Under the pieces are notes generated by a model. That model did no database searches, was not told the DNA's origin, and saw nothing but the letters and a program-made list of their open reading frames with translations. From Chryseobacterium vrystaatense (GTDB taxonomy: Bacteria > Bacteroidota > Bacteroidia > Flavobacteriales > Weeksellaceae): DNA of 64,000 bases. The position numbers and the translations under genes were made by a program. The DNA is taken from assembly GCF_000737765.1 (NCBI RefSeq), contig NZ_JPRI01000002.1, positions 496,001 through 560,000 of the forward strand, written 5' to 3'. Positions 44,501-52,594 of this stretch are shown one piece after another. Numbering within the stretch: the first letter of the stretch is position 1; each line of letters begins with the position of its first letter.

Positions 44501-46390
44501 TAAAGTAAGGTCATTGATAGAAGTCATTGACATTTTACCTTCTACCTGCCCACTTACAATCTGGCTTCCAGGTTTATTGGTAAAATAATTCATATTCAGA
44601 TGGCTGACATCTGCATTCACATTCATGGCAATTTTTGACGTACTGAAATCAATAAGTCCTTTAATTGTCGCTTTAGCCTGCTCATCATTCACGGTGATGA
44701 GTCCGTTATATTTTTTATGGTCTAATAATCCGTCCAGATACAGGTTACTGATCTGCTTATCCATGATTTCGATGCTTGTGATCTGTGACTTTGTTGTCAG
44801 ACGCATGGTATTGACGTCAAAACTCTGCCCGTTAAGATCAAATTTACCGGTAATCAAACCAACTGTTTTGCTTTTTGTGATTACAGAAGTATTCAGATCT
44901 TTTACTTCCAGATATCCAGAATATTTAGGCATTGCCGTACTATATCCGGTAAGAGAAAGTTTGGTGATTTTAGCCTGTCCTATCCCTGTCATCAGATTTC
45001 CGCTTGGCACATAGATCTGCTCAGGGTTTACTTTTGCGGCTCCATTATATTTCAGTTTTCCGAAGTCATCTGCAAAGTTCTTCATCTTTTTAGAAATAAA
45101 TGAAGGCATCATCGCTTTGAGATCTTTATAGGTAAAATCTGTAGAAAGATCATTCGTTTCAATAGAGAAATTACCTTTCAACAGTCGATCCACTTTCATT
45201 GTTTTAGTGGCAATATTGACATCAGGATTTCTTATCAGGAAGTTTTCCAGGTGAAATTTATTCAAAGGGCCGGTCATTTTTCCTGCCAGATTGAATGGTT
45301 TAAAATTATCCCAGTTCGTCACAAAATAGCTGATATCATATCCGCTCAACTGGCTTCCCTGTTTGATTTCCATATCCCAACGTACACGGTCTGCAAAATC
45401 TGACCATGATCCGTCATGAAGATTAAATTTGATATTCCCCTGAAGCAAAGAATGGTCTGTATTCAGCGTAAGATCTTTTAATGAAAGAAATTCATGCGTC
45501 AAAGAAAGTTCGGTAGAGAATGTATCTACAAAATGAGATTTCCCCCATCTCGAAGTGACGAAGGACATATTATTAATGAGCGCTGAAATATTTGGCCCGT
45601 TAACCTTTACATTAGGTGCTTTTAAATTAAAATTTGTTGCGGTAAGCCATTTTCCAGGTTCTCCCGGCGAGTTTTGGCTGATGATAGAAACTTTAGAATC
45701 GATGATCTGTACCCTGGAATCCAGTTGGAATGGAGGTTTTTTAGGATCTCTTTTTTTGCCGCTATCGAAGAGCTGTGTAAATCTTATAAAATTGGAAATG
45801 CTGTCGCCTTTATACGTAATGACCTTTACATCTGCATTAACAAGAGTCAGGGAATTAAAACTTAATGAATTGCTGTTCCCGGAAATCGCATTGAAGGCCA
45901 AGGACATCCAGTCGGAGTTTGCCCTAAATTCTCTGGCTTTGATAAATTCAAGGCCTTTATAATCCTTGATTTTTAATCCTTTTATAATGACATCTCCAAA
46001 ATAGTCTACCTCTACACTCTCTGTAGACATTCCGGCTTTAAAATCTTTGTTGACGATTTGAAGTGCCTGATCTGCTGCCCACTGTTTAGTAGCCGGAAGA
46101 TTAATAGCAGTAAGTATTCCTCCAACAAGGATAACACCAAACCAGAACAGGATGAGAAGAAGCTTTGCCCACCAGGAATAGCTGGTTACATCCTTTACAG
46201 CCTGCTTCCCAAATTCCTCAGCAGTTTCCATAGGATGATTAATAGCATCCGATGCCAGTTCAGAAGCTTCCTTAACGGTCTCCTTCACAGCACCTTCTAC
46301 ATTATCCACAGTCTTCTGCACCTGATCGCTCAGGTTCTCAGCTACTGATTTTTTATTCTCATTCTCGTTATTATTCTCTAACTTTGCCAT
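41600..46390 (-). CDS. TamB/AsmA-like translocation and assembly module protein (DUF490)
   Basis: 1596 aa. One N-terminal membrane helix (WWAKLLLILFWFGVILVGGILTAIN, about residues 78-105) anchors a very long periplasmic beta-repeat region ending in the DUF490/TamB domain (MNGTYKVDNGTFVSKAILNKTFQIEKNSSIRWDGD, then NISQSLINPKIDLNVTAL). TamB-like proteins bridge the periplasm and move phospholipid or assist outer-membrane protein assembly. The start MAKLENNNENEN at 46390 is preferred over an in-frame ATG at 46483, which lies inside the oppositely oriented tsaD. Only 4 bp separate the two start codons. Confidence 0.9.
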   Translation of the reverse strand: MAKLENNNENENKKSVAENLSDQVQKTVDNVEGAVKETVKEASELASDAINHPMETAEEFGKQAVKDVTSYSWWAKLLLILFWFGVILVGGILTAINLPATKQWAADQALQIVNKDFKAGMSTESVEVDYFGDVIIKGLKIKDYKGLEFIKAREFRANSDWMSLAFNAISGNSNSLSFNSLTLVNADVKVITYKGDSISNFIRFTQLFDSGKKRDPKKPPFQLDSRVQIIDSKVSIISQNSPGEPGKWLTATNFNLKAPNVKVNGPNISALINNMSFVTSRWGKSHFVDTFSTELSLTHEFLSLKDLTLNTDHSLLQGNIKFNLHDGSWSDFADRVRWDMEIKQGSQLSGYDISYFVTNWDNFKPFNLAGKMTGPLNKFHLENFLIRNPDVNIATKTMKVDRLLKGNFSIETNDLSTDFTYKDLKAMMPSFISKKMKNFADDFGKLKYNGAAKVNPEQIYVPSGNLMTGIGQAKITKLSLTGYSTAMPKYSGYLEVKDLNTSVITKSKTVGLITGKFDLNGQSFDVNTMRLTTKSQITSIEIMDKQISNLYLDGLLDHKKYNGLITVNDEQAKATIKGLIDFSTSKIAMNVNADVSHLNMNYFTNKPGSQIVSGQVEGKMSMTSINDLTLDVDANNINFATATQKYLIPNAKLKTFVEAGGRVIDVDAPGAASGKISGKYNLADLVGMMENGIGRILVGPPPRKLYRGQNFKMNFDVQQGVVNYFLPDLKLPQGAVVEGEYNGDSNDLILNLDASSLKYIMTKKEEITDADKALAAANPEYKINDRTSISRDSAMIDSVMVRVNTAQLDQQIYARISKLEYNKNIIKDFELKGKNENNTALHLATTFKHGSPEDELNENLKAYAINVDQSTNAAGDYVFKFEPTEVKFNDVTWAIDTSPELDHSITYRKNTGDFDIRNLRVYSDKSALFIKEAQFKSAKDFYVDADIEEFSIEKLLEMQSGGNPMQLKGLANGSVKIKMDKSTLQPLVDLTVDNIMMNGNEMGDLTISATNGFSLNVYDVDVKVTSAGVLGNNNLHLTGTVNNNTASPTIDLTAEMRDFDIAFTQQFVQTVFGNIRGKATGDLKINGKLSNLDYSGDIAMKGFGLKLLFTGVDYSFDDTVIPLSKGLAILNNIEVHDGRSNSKGTISGAIQFETISSMGVNLVMRADNLMVLNTAQKDFDLFWGRVYGQGDLYVDGPVSGLSISTPNMKALNGSTFTFNSSSTSNVEEFKMLRFLKEGKDGLITLEEKKKTGANMNIDFSLDVDKGTTVNVLVGDDVGNITVKGTADRLRFQMGRKGGIAMNGTYKVDNGTFVSKAILNKTFQIEKNSSIRWDGDAMKPALDITANYVRMVTNAGEYLSMGKLQPISVLLQANISQSLINPKIDLNVTALDVSSQVKETLAAKMSQEGEKVLQFGSILLLSTFNVSNSGGVDFDVAGVAESSGYNMLLKQLGSVLNTMSNEFQIDLNYVKGDQNSNTGDRANAGVSVAVSPRINIKTGLGIPLTKTEGTQTNYLSGEGSIEYDVSKKNDGSLVLRGYSKPTNIGMVSTNGSANQAYGGGVVWSKSFNSLFKKRKKDKKQPEAKSEIKTDSTKSGTK

Positions 46391-46394
46391 TATT

Positions 46395-47411
46395 ATGAGC
46401 GACTCTATAATTTTAGGTATTGAATCGTCCTGCGACGACACCTCAGCAGCTATCATCAAGGGGAACTGTATTCTGTCAAACATTGCTGCGAATCAGGCCA
46501 TCCATAAAGAATATGGAGGTGTGGTCCCTGAACTGGCATCACGAGCGCATCAGCAAAATATAATCCCCGTTGTTGAAAAATCTTTTACTAAAGCAAATAT
46601 ACAACAAAATGCTATTTCTGCTATAGGATTTACACGCGGTCCCGGACTTTTAGGATCACTGCTTGTAGGAACGTCATTTGCTAAGTCTTTGGCAATGAGC
46701 TTAAATGTTCCTTTAATTGAAGTAAACCACCTCCAGGCTCACATTTTAGCCCATTTCATTGACGATGCAAATCCTATGCCGCCCCAATTCCCCTTTCTGT
46801 GCCTTACGGTAAGCGGAGGACACACGATGATTGTGCTGGTTAAGGATTATTTTGATATGGAAATCATTGGAAAAACGATTGACGATGCCGCAGGAGAGGC
46901 TTTTGACAAAATTGGTAAAATTTTCGACCTCGACTACCCTGCCGGACCTATTATAGACCGACTGGCGAAAGAAGGAAATCCTGACGCTTTTACATTCAAC
47001 AAACCAAGAATGGAAAATTATGATTATTCGTTCAGTGGTATCAAAACTTCTGTTCTTTATTATATTCAGAAAGAGGTTAGAAAAAATCCTGATTTTGTTA
47101 AAGAAAATCTGAATGATCTTTGCGCTTCTGTTCAAAGAACGATCATAGAGATTCTGATGGCTAAACTTGAAAAAGCAGCAAAAGAATTAAATATTAAAGA
47201 AGTGGCGATCGCTGGTGGAGTTTCTGCCAATTCTGCTTTGAGAAAAGCAATGCAGGATAATCATGAAAAATTAGGTTGGAATATTTACATTCCAAAATTC
47301 GAATATACTACCGATAATGCGGCAATGATCGCAATGGTTGCTCAGCTGAAATATGAGCGAGGAGAATTTACGGATATGAAAACTTCCGCAACAGCAAAAT
47401 ATGATTTATGA
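46395..47411 (+). CDS. tsaD: tRNA N6-adenosine threonylcarbamoyltransferase
   Basis: 338-aa Kae1/TsaD ATPase-fold enzyme for the universal t6A37 modification. ILGIESSCDDTSAA, the metal-binding HLQAH (HILAHF) motif, LTVSGGHTMIV, GEAFDKIGK, and AIAGGVSANSALR all match. The start is fixed by the IESSCDDT spacing. Head-to-head with the tamB-like gene; the next gene overlaps its stop. Confidence 0.97.
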   Translation: MSDSIILGIESSCDDTSAAIIKGNCILSNIAANQAIHKEYGGVVPELASRAHQQNIIPVVEKSFTKANIQQNAISAIGFTRGPGLLGSLLVGTSFAKSLAMSLNVPLIEVNHLQAHILAHFIDDANPMPPQFPFLCLTVSGGHTMIVLVKDYFDMEIIGKTIDDAAGEAFDKIGKIFDLDYPAGPIIDRLAKEGNPDAFTFNKPRMENYDYSFSGIKTSVLYYIQKEVRKNPDFVKENLNDLCASVQRTIIEILMAKLEKAAKELNIKEVAIAGGVSANSALRKAMQDNHEKLGWNIYIPKFEYTTDNAAMIAMVAQLKYERGEFTDMKTSATAKYDL

Positions 47412-47818
47412 AAATACTTTTAGAAGAAAAAGTACTGGGAACACATTCTAAAAAGAACTCAAAGTATTACTGGGTTTTAGAAACCATTATAGGAAAAAAT
47501 GAAGTGACAGAAAAATCTGAAGACGAAGATTATTTGATGATCAGTTCAGAAATCGGATATGTTCAAAATATAAAGGAAGAGATCGTAGAGAAAATCAATT
47601 CAGAAAATGTATTTAGTTTTACTTACGAACCGAAAGAAGGAGATTATTTATCCATCAAAAATAATTTAAGAAAAAACGAATATCTGAATTTAATTTTTAT
47701 GAATAATAAGTGGATTGAAGAAATTTACGCATGTTCATACAGAGACTGTGAAGGTGATATCTATACGACGATAAAAACCGGTGTAGCATTTTTAAGCGAT
47801 AATGAAATTTCCTTTTAA
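47408..47818 (+). CDS. Hypothetical protein coupled to tsaD
   Basis: 136 aa, soluble, Glu/Lys/Asn-rich; no domain recognised. Its ATG overlaps the tsaD stop (ATGA), which suggests translational coupling. Contains a CSYRDCEGDIYTT stretch with two Cys. Possibly an unrelated passenger in the tsaD-rsmE unit. Confidence 0.72.
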   Translation: MKILLEEKVLGTHSKKNSKYYWVLETIIGKNEVTEKSEDEDYLMISSEIGYVQNIKEEIVEKINSENVFSFTYEPKEGDYLSIKNNLRKNEYLNLIFMNNKWIEEIYACSYRDCEGDIYTTIKTGVAFLSDNEISF

Positions 47819-47863
47819 TCATCACTTATCAATACCATTCAGGCGCATTCTAAATATCAATAT

Positions 47864-48565
47864 ATGAAACTTTTTTTTGGCGAAATCAATAACGGAACAG
47901 CAATAATTAATGACGAAGAACAGCAGCATATTGTAAAAGTTCTCCGAATGAAAAATGGTGAAGACATCCATATCACAGATGGTAAAGGAAATGTTGCTTC
48001 GGGAAAATTAGTTATTGAAGGCAAAAAGGCCGGACTGGAAGTTTCCGAAATTAAAATGGATAGTCCAGATTTCAATCCTCATCTTCACATTGCCATTGCG
48101 CCGACGAAAAACATTGACAGAATCGAGTTCTTTGTGGAAAAAGCTGTAGAAATGGGTATTTCAGAAATCAGTATTATTATCACAGAGAAGACAGAACGTA
48201 AAAATATCAATATTGACAAGATCAGAAAACAGGCTGTTGCTGCATCCAAGCAAAGCTTAAGATTTCACTTTCCGGTTGTTAACGATGCGGTAAAGCTTAC
48301 AGATTTCCTGAAGAATATTGATCCGGAACATACGTTTGTGGCACACTGTCATGAAAACCTTGAAAGAATTGACCTTAACCATATTCCCTCTTTAGAACAG
48401 ATCACGTTCCTGATTGGTCCTGAAGGGGATTTTTCTGAAAAGGAAATCCAGTTTCTATCTGACAGTAATGTAAAAGCTGTTTCACTGGGAAATCAAAGGC
48501 TGAGAACTGAAACAGCGGGGGTTTTTGTGGCGGCGTGGAATTATTTTAATATGATGAAGAATTAG
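47864..48565 (+). CDS. rsmE: 16S rRNA (uracil1498-N3)-methyltransferase RsmE
   Basis: 233-aa SPOUT-fold methyltransferase. N-terminal PUA-like part (MKLFFGEINNGTAIINDEEQQHIVKVLRMKNGEDIHITDGKG), AIAPTKNIDRIEFFVEKAVEMGI, and the knot region FLIGPEGDFSEKEIQF with SLGNQRLRTETAG. All are classical RsmE motifs at normal length. Confidence 0.96.
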   Translation: MKLFFGEINNGTAIINDEEQQHIVKVLRMKNGEDIHITDGKGNVASGKLVIEGKKAGLEVSEIKMDSPDFNPHLHIAIAPTKNIDRIEFFVEKAVEMGISEISIIITEKTERKNINIDKIRKQAVAASKQSLRFHFPVVNDAVKLTDFLKNIDPEHTFVAHCHENLERIDLNHIPSLEQITFLIGPEGDFSEKEIQFLSDSNVKAVSLGNQRLRTETAGVFVAAWNYFNMMKN

Positions 48566-48591
48566 AAGTCAGAAGATTAAAGACAGACCTG

Positions 48592-49242
48592 TCATTCAAC
48601 AATGATTTTTCCATTCTTTCGGTATATATTGGTTTCCTCTCCTTCCTCTTCGATATGAGCGCTCATAAGTAAAAGTTTACCTTTTTGCCATTGATACACT
48701 TTACTGTAGGTATTGACCGGACCAATATGATAATTTGATGTAATTTCTTTTCTCTGGCGATTAATCTCTATATTCTGAATGGTATCCAAAGGCTTATAAT
48801 GTGCATACTTTTTGCTTTTTTTATCATACAGCCAAAAGCTTGATGAGTAAGCATAATTTCCAGCCCAGTTAATGAGTTCTATATCTTTATATCCATCGAA
48901 ATTGGCATCCTGACTTACATCAAAAACCACTTCCCTTTCGTTCAAAACAAACACTGTATCTACAGTGATTTTCTGATGAAGCCTGTTTTTATAGAATATG
49001 CTGACCGATTTAAAGCTGATTGCTCCATTAGGGCTTTCCAATCCTTTAAGCGTATATACATATCCGTTCCCTTTCAGAGATTTGGAGAAAGGAACTGATA
49101 CGGTATCTTCTGTGTTCTCTCTATGTAGAGACTGGAGGTTCTGTACAAGACTGTCTTCATTTTTATGAATAGCTTTTTGATCCACTGCTTTTTTACTGCA
49201 GCTGGCCAAAACTACTAAAATAAAGACTGATACCCTGCTCAT
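48592..49242 (-). CDS. Putative lipoprotein (XAC2610-like FG-GAP type architecture uncertain)
   Basis: 216 aa with a short lipoprotein signal (VVLASC, Cys at residue 15) then SKKAVDQ. The DANFDGYKDIELINWAGNYAYSSSFWLYDKKSKKY region looks like a single calcium-binding DxNxDG loop seen in FG-GAP and XAC2610-type proteins. Function unknown. The ATG overlaps the trmH stop by 4 nt, so it is coupled to that gene. Confidence 0.72.
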   Translation of the reverse strand: MSRVSVFILVVLASCSKKAVDQKAIHKNEDSLVQNLQSLHRENTEDTVSVPFSKSLKGNGYVYTLKGLESPNGAISFKSVSIFYKNRLHQKITVDTVFVLNEREVVFDVSQDANFDGYKDIELINWAGNYAYSSSFWLYDKKSKKYAHYKPLDTIQNIEINRQRKEITSNYHIGPVNTYSKVYQWQKGKLLLMSAHIEEEGEETNIYRKNGKIIVE

Positions 49243-49910
49243 ATTTCAAGGTTATGATCTCTGAGGTATTTTTCGAAGACCTGTTTTCCGCTTCGCATCG
49301 AATTCACGGCCCAGCGGATCTTCATTTTCATCCTTTTTTCTTCGCTTAGTTTATAATCGATGTCCGATTTTATCAGTTTCTGTTTCAATTCATACATACA
49401 GATTCCTGCGGCTACGGAAACATTGTAACTTCTTGTTAAGCCGTACATCGGGATAGCCAGAGTTTCGTCTGCAAAATCTATGACTTCTTCCGATACGCCT
49501 TCCATCTCGGTTCCAAATACGAGAGCAATAGGTTCTGTAATCTGATAATCAGGAAGCATCACCGCATTTTTTTCAAGGGATACCGCCAAAATCTTATACC
49601 CTCTGTTTTTGATACTCTGCAGTGAAGCTATATTTTTAGGCATTTTCTCCACTTCTACCCATGTTTCGGCACCTTTTGTCACGGTAAGATTGGGATCGAA
49701 AACATTCTCCTCTTCCATTGCTGCAACTTTATGAAAAGCGCAGGCCTCAACCGATCTTATAATAGCGGCTGCATTTCTGAACTGGTAGACATCATCCATC
49801 ACAGGAAGTACAAAATCTGAACTTTCCTTAGAGAAATGTTCTATTTTTGATAGCCTTTCCTCTGTTAAAAACTGTTTTAAATATTCAAAAGTTTGCGCTA
49901 AATCTTTCAT
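49239..49910 (-). CDS. tRNA/rRNA 2'-O-methyltransferase, TrmH (SpoU) family
   Basis: 223-aa SPOUT methyltransferase. The knot motifs ALVFGTEMEGVSEEVIDFAD and IPMYGLTRSYNVSVAAGICMYEL, plus the N-terminal VMDDVYQFRNAAAIIRSVEA (Asn-Xaa-Gly-type motif 1 variant), match tRNA Gm18 methyltransferase TrmH. Length agrees with E. coli TrmH (229). Target base inferred. Confidence 0.9.
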   Translation of the reverse strand: MKDLAQTFEYLKQFLTEERLSKIEHFSKESSDFVLPVMDDVYQFRNAAAIIRSVEACAFHKVAAMEEENVFDPNLTVTKGAETWVEVEKMPKNIASLQSIKNRGYKILAVSLEKNAVMLPDYQITEPIALVFGTEMEGVSEEVIDFADETLAIPMYGLTRSYNVSVAAGICMYELKQKLIKSDIDYKLSEEKRMKMKIRWAVNSMRSGKQVFEKYLRDHNLEI

Positions 49911-50022
49911 CTGATACTATATATTTTTCAGCATTCCTATGCAACGTTCATTGTGATGGTCTTATTCTCATAAAATTTCACCATAAACGTTTCATTCGTT
50001 TTCAAATCTTTGCAAATTAACG

Positions 50023-50030
50023 TAATTTTG
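50023..50030 (+). promoter_or_regulatory. -7 element upstream of asparaginase gene
   Basis: TAATTTTG fits TAnnTTTG, 46 nt before the ATG at 50077. No TTG at ideal distance. Confidence 0.35.
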
Positions 50031-50076
50031 GGCTATGAACCTGAACGAGGCTCAATTTCTTACTAAAAAGTAATTC

Positions 50077-51093
50077 ATGAAACGAAAAGTCCTGCTCATC
50101 TATACCGGAGGAACCATCGGTATGGAAAAAGATTATGAAACCGGAAGTCTCCGTGCATTTGATTTTGGAAATATTTTCGAAAAAATGCCCGAAATGAAAT
50201 TAATGGAATGCGAAGTTTTTGTACATCCTTTTGCAAAACCATTGGACTCTTCGGATATGGGACCTGAAGAATGGAAAGTAATCGCCAACTATATTCTTAA
50301 AAATTATGAGTTGTATGACGGCTTCCTGATTCTCCACGGAACCGATACAATGTCTTATACAGCTTCTGCTTTAAGTTTCATGCTAAAAGGATTAAGAAAA
50401 CCTGTGATTATGACAGGCTCACAGCTTCCCATTGGTGATTTGAGAACGGATGCCAAAGAAAATCTTTTGACGAGTCTTTACTATGCCAGTCTTTATGAAA
50501 ATGATGAAGCGGTTATTCAGGAGGTAGCGGTTTATTTTGAATATAAATTATTGAGAGGAAACAGAACCCTGAAATATTCTGCAGAGTATTTTGACGCCTA
50601 TTCAAGCCCGAACTACCCTATTCTGGGACAGTCGGGAGTGCATTTAAATATTGTTAAAGACAATCTGTACCGCTGTGATCCGGAAGTAAAATTCCATGTG
50701 GATGAACATATTTCTGAAGATATTTTATTCTGGAGAATTTTTCCGGGAATGCATCTGAGTCATTTTAAAGAAATCCCTAAAATGAAGGTTCTTATTCTTC
50801 AGGTTTTTGGATCAGGGACTATTTTCAGCAGCGAAAAAACACAGGAAACACTTCAGGAAATAAGAAACAACGGAACTGAAATCGTTGTGGTAAGTCAATG
50901 TATATCAGGAGGAATATCATTTGGAAAATATGAGAACAGCAATATATTTTCAAGGATCGGGGCCATCAGCGGAAGGGATATGACAGCAGAAAGCGCCATT
51001 ACCAAAGCAATGCACCTCATAGACAATCCCAGCTATTCAGGAACTTTTGCCGATAACTTCACCAGAAGTCTTTGTGGAGAAATTACTGACTAA
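50077..51093 (+). CDS. ansA: Type I (cytoplasmic) L-asparaginase
   Basis: 338 aa, no signal peptide. The catalytic Thr motifs are YTGGTIGM (residue about 12) and ILHGTDTMSYTASALSFML (Thr-Asp pair near residue 90). VMTGSQLPIGDLRTDAKEN and the VSQCISGGISFGKY segment complete the asparaginase fold. Hydrolyses asparagine to aspartate and ammonia, the reverse direction of asnB at 22.6 kb. Confidence 0.94.
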   Translation: MKRKVLLIYTGGTIGMEKDYETGSLRAFDFGNIFEKMPEMKLMECEVFVHPFAKPLDSSDMGPEEWKVIANYILKNYELYDGFLILHGTDTMSYTASALSFMLKGLRKPVIMTGSQLPIGDLRTDAKENLLTSLYYASLYENDEAVIQEVAVYFEYKLLRGNRTLKYSAEYFDAYSSPNYPILGQSGVHLNIVKDNLYRCDPEVKFHVDEHISEDILFWRIFPGMHLSHFKEIPKMKVLILQVFGSGTIFSSEKTQETLQEIRNNGTEIVVVSQCISGGISFGKYENSNIFSRIGAISGRDMTAESAITKAMHLIDNPSYSGTFADNFTRSLCGEITD

Positions 51094-51106
51094 TTTTGAA
51101 TAATAA

Positions 51107-51137
51107 TTTGCAGATTCCAGAAATTACTCTATTTTTG
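51107..51137 (+). promoter_or_regulatory. tRNA-Ser promoter, Bacteroidetes type
   Basis: TTTG at 51107-51110 and TATTTTTG at 51130-51137 with a 19-nt spacer; the tRNA begins 12 nt later. Confidence 0.65.
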
Positions 51138-51148
51138 CAATCTCAAAT

Positions 51149-51235
51149 AGAGAGGTGTCCGAGTGGTTGAAGGAGCTACCCTGGAAAGGTAGTATACGGG
51201 TAACTGTATCGAGGGTTCGAATCCCTTCCTCTCTG
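51149..51235 (+). tRNA. tRNA-Ser (anticodon GGA)
   Basis: 87 nt. Acceptor stem AGAGAGG/CCTCTCT with discriminator G, anticodon arm CTACC-CTGGAAA-GGTAG giving GGA, a long class II variable arm typical of serine tRNA, and a T arm with loop TTCGAAT. The 3' CCA is not encoded. Confidence 0.97.
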
Positions 51236-51244
51236 CAAGAAGAT

Positions 51245-51277
51245 AAAAGTCTTAAACTTAATTGTTTAAGACTTTTT
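51245..51277 (+). terminator. Terminator after tRNA-Ser
   Basis: 13-bp stem AAAAGTCTTAAAC/GTTTAAGACTTTT with loop TTAATT and T-tract. Confidence 0.92.
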
Positions 51278-51384
51278 TGCTTTTACTCTTTTCCCTATTT
51301 TTTTAACCTAAAACTTTTCTAAGGTATTTCTTCCAGCCTTCATTCAAATTGGGATTCAATAATATTAGAACAATCAGAAATTGA

Positions 51385-51543
51385 TTACAAAATAAAATCC
51401 ATTTCTTTTTTAATTTCTCTTACAGTCTGGAGATGACTGACAGTCTTTTCTGTTCCTAAAATATTCCTAAATCTCGTGCTTAATTTGTCCTGTTTATCAA
51501 CAGTATTAAAATCATTTACATAATTATTTAATGAATAAAGGAT
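51385..51543 (-). pseudogene. Possible gene remnant next to tRNA-Ser
   Basis: A 50-codon open stretch without ATG (VDKQDKLSTRFRNILG, then TEKTVSHLQTVREIKKEMDF) reads like real protein. It ends at a TAA at 51385 and is cut by a stop upstream. No family recognised. It fills most of the otherwise gene-free 51.28-51.64 kb interval. Confidence 0.3.
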
Positions 51544-51644
51544 TTACATTAGCTATGACAAATTATCATTTTATTGTATCGCTTATCGTTCACGCAAACC
51601 TTATTACCAAGCAGATACTCACTATACTACTGAAGAGATTTTAC

Positions 51645-52445
51645 ATGATGTTTAGGATTGAAAAAATTATTACCGGGATATTTTTACTTGTTTTTATGTG
51701 TGGTTCTGTAAAAGCACAGATCAGCCCACCGGGTCTTGGAGATGCTAATACAGCTCTTTGGTCAGCATTCGGAGTTAAACGGCAGCTGGACTCACTGGGA
51801 AAGAAGCAGTCACTGAGCTATATTGCTCTGGGACGGAAGAGCAGCCCTGATCATTATAATTTAATTTCGAAACAGGCTATCATCGTCCTGAATCATGAGG
51901 TGTATCATTCTTTTGCTCCTAATCAGCAATACAGTTATGCGGTCAGTTACAGAAGGCAGCCATCATATGAAAGTTCTGCACCTTATGAAAAAGAATCGAC
52001 AGAACAGGAATTCAGGATCTATGGAAGATATGCATATACTTTTAAACTGGGGGAAAACTGGAAACTGAAAAATACAGTCCGTCAGGAATTCCGCAAGTTT
52101 TTTACGGCTGATTTTCATAATGCTGAGGAAAATTTCCAGCTGAGAACAAGAATCAAAAGTCAGTTAACCTATAATTTATCTAAAAAAAACAATCAGAAGC
52201 TGGCATTAAGTGCGGAAGGTCTGTTTTCAACAAGCTACCTTAATGAACCGGAGCAGAAATGGACGCCTTTTGGATACAGGGAAATGCGTATTGCGGTTTA
52301 TTATATGTTCAATATTCCTCATTCTCCTTTTACCATGGATATTGGATATATGGATGACCTGATCCGGGGCAGCACGAGCATAAAGAAAGGAGGGGTCCAC
52401 TACTTAGCTGTAGATTTGATCTGGAATCTGCCGTTTAAAAAATAA
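51645..52445 (+). CDS. DUF2490 family outer-membrane beta-barrel-like protein
   Basis: 266 aa from the ATG at 51645, which gives a signal peptide (MMFRIEKIITGIFLLVFMCGSVKAQ). The frame continues back to 51531 but those residues precede the signal and are unlikely to be used. The body alternates polar and aromatic residues (YGRYAYTFKLGENWKLKNTVRQEFRKFF, LRTRIKSQLTYNL) as in DUF2490 barrels. Ends IWNLPFKK with a C-terminal aromatic pattern close to the barrel-end signal. Confidence 0.82.
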   Translation: MMFRIEKIITGIFLLVFMCGSVKAQISPPGLGDANTALWSAFGVKRQLDSLGKKQSLSYIALGRKSSPDHYNLISKQAIIVLNHEVYHSFAPNQQYSYAVSYRRQPSYESSAPYEKESTEQEFRIYGRYAYTFKLGENWKLKNTVRQEFRKFFTADFHNAEENFQLRTRIKSQLTYNLSKKNNQKLALSAEGLFSTSYLNEPEQKWTPFGYREMRIAVYYMFNIPHSPFTMDIGYMDDLIRGSTSIKKGGVHYLAVDLIWNLPFKK

Positions 52446-52454
52446 ATGAAGGCA

Positions 52455-52489
52455 GTGAATAGTGAATAGTGAATAGTGAATAGTGAATA
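52455..52489. repeat. Heptanucleotide tandem repeat, 5 units
   Basis: Five perfect copies of GTGAATA immediately after the DUF2490 stop codon. Confidence 0.9.
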
Positions 52490-52503
52490 GGTAAAATTAA
52501 ACA

Positions 52504-52532
52504 AAATCCCAGCAGAAATGCCGGGATTTATT
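52504..52532 (+). terminator. Probable terminator after DUF2490 gene
   Basis: AAATCCC/GGGATTT stem with an inner GC pair and T-rich 3' side; moderate strength. Confidence 0.6.
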
Positions 52533-52594
52533 TGGAAAACCGATGAAGGCGTTCCGTCAATATAATTTAGATATGAATGGTTGGTGTAGCATGT

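Noticed and set aside
46391..46483. 31-residue N-terminal extension of the TamB-like protein
   Set aside because: It lies wholly inside tsaD on the other strand and its sequence looks like antisense of a conserved gene; MAKLENNN is the natural start.
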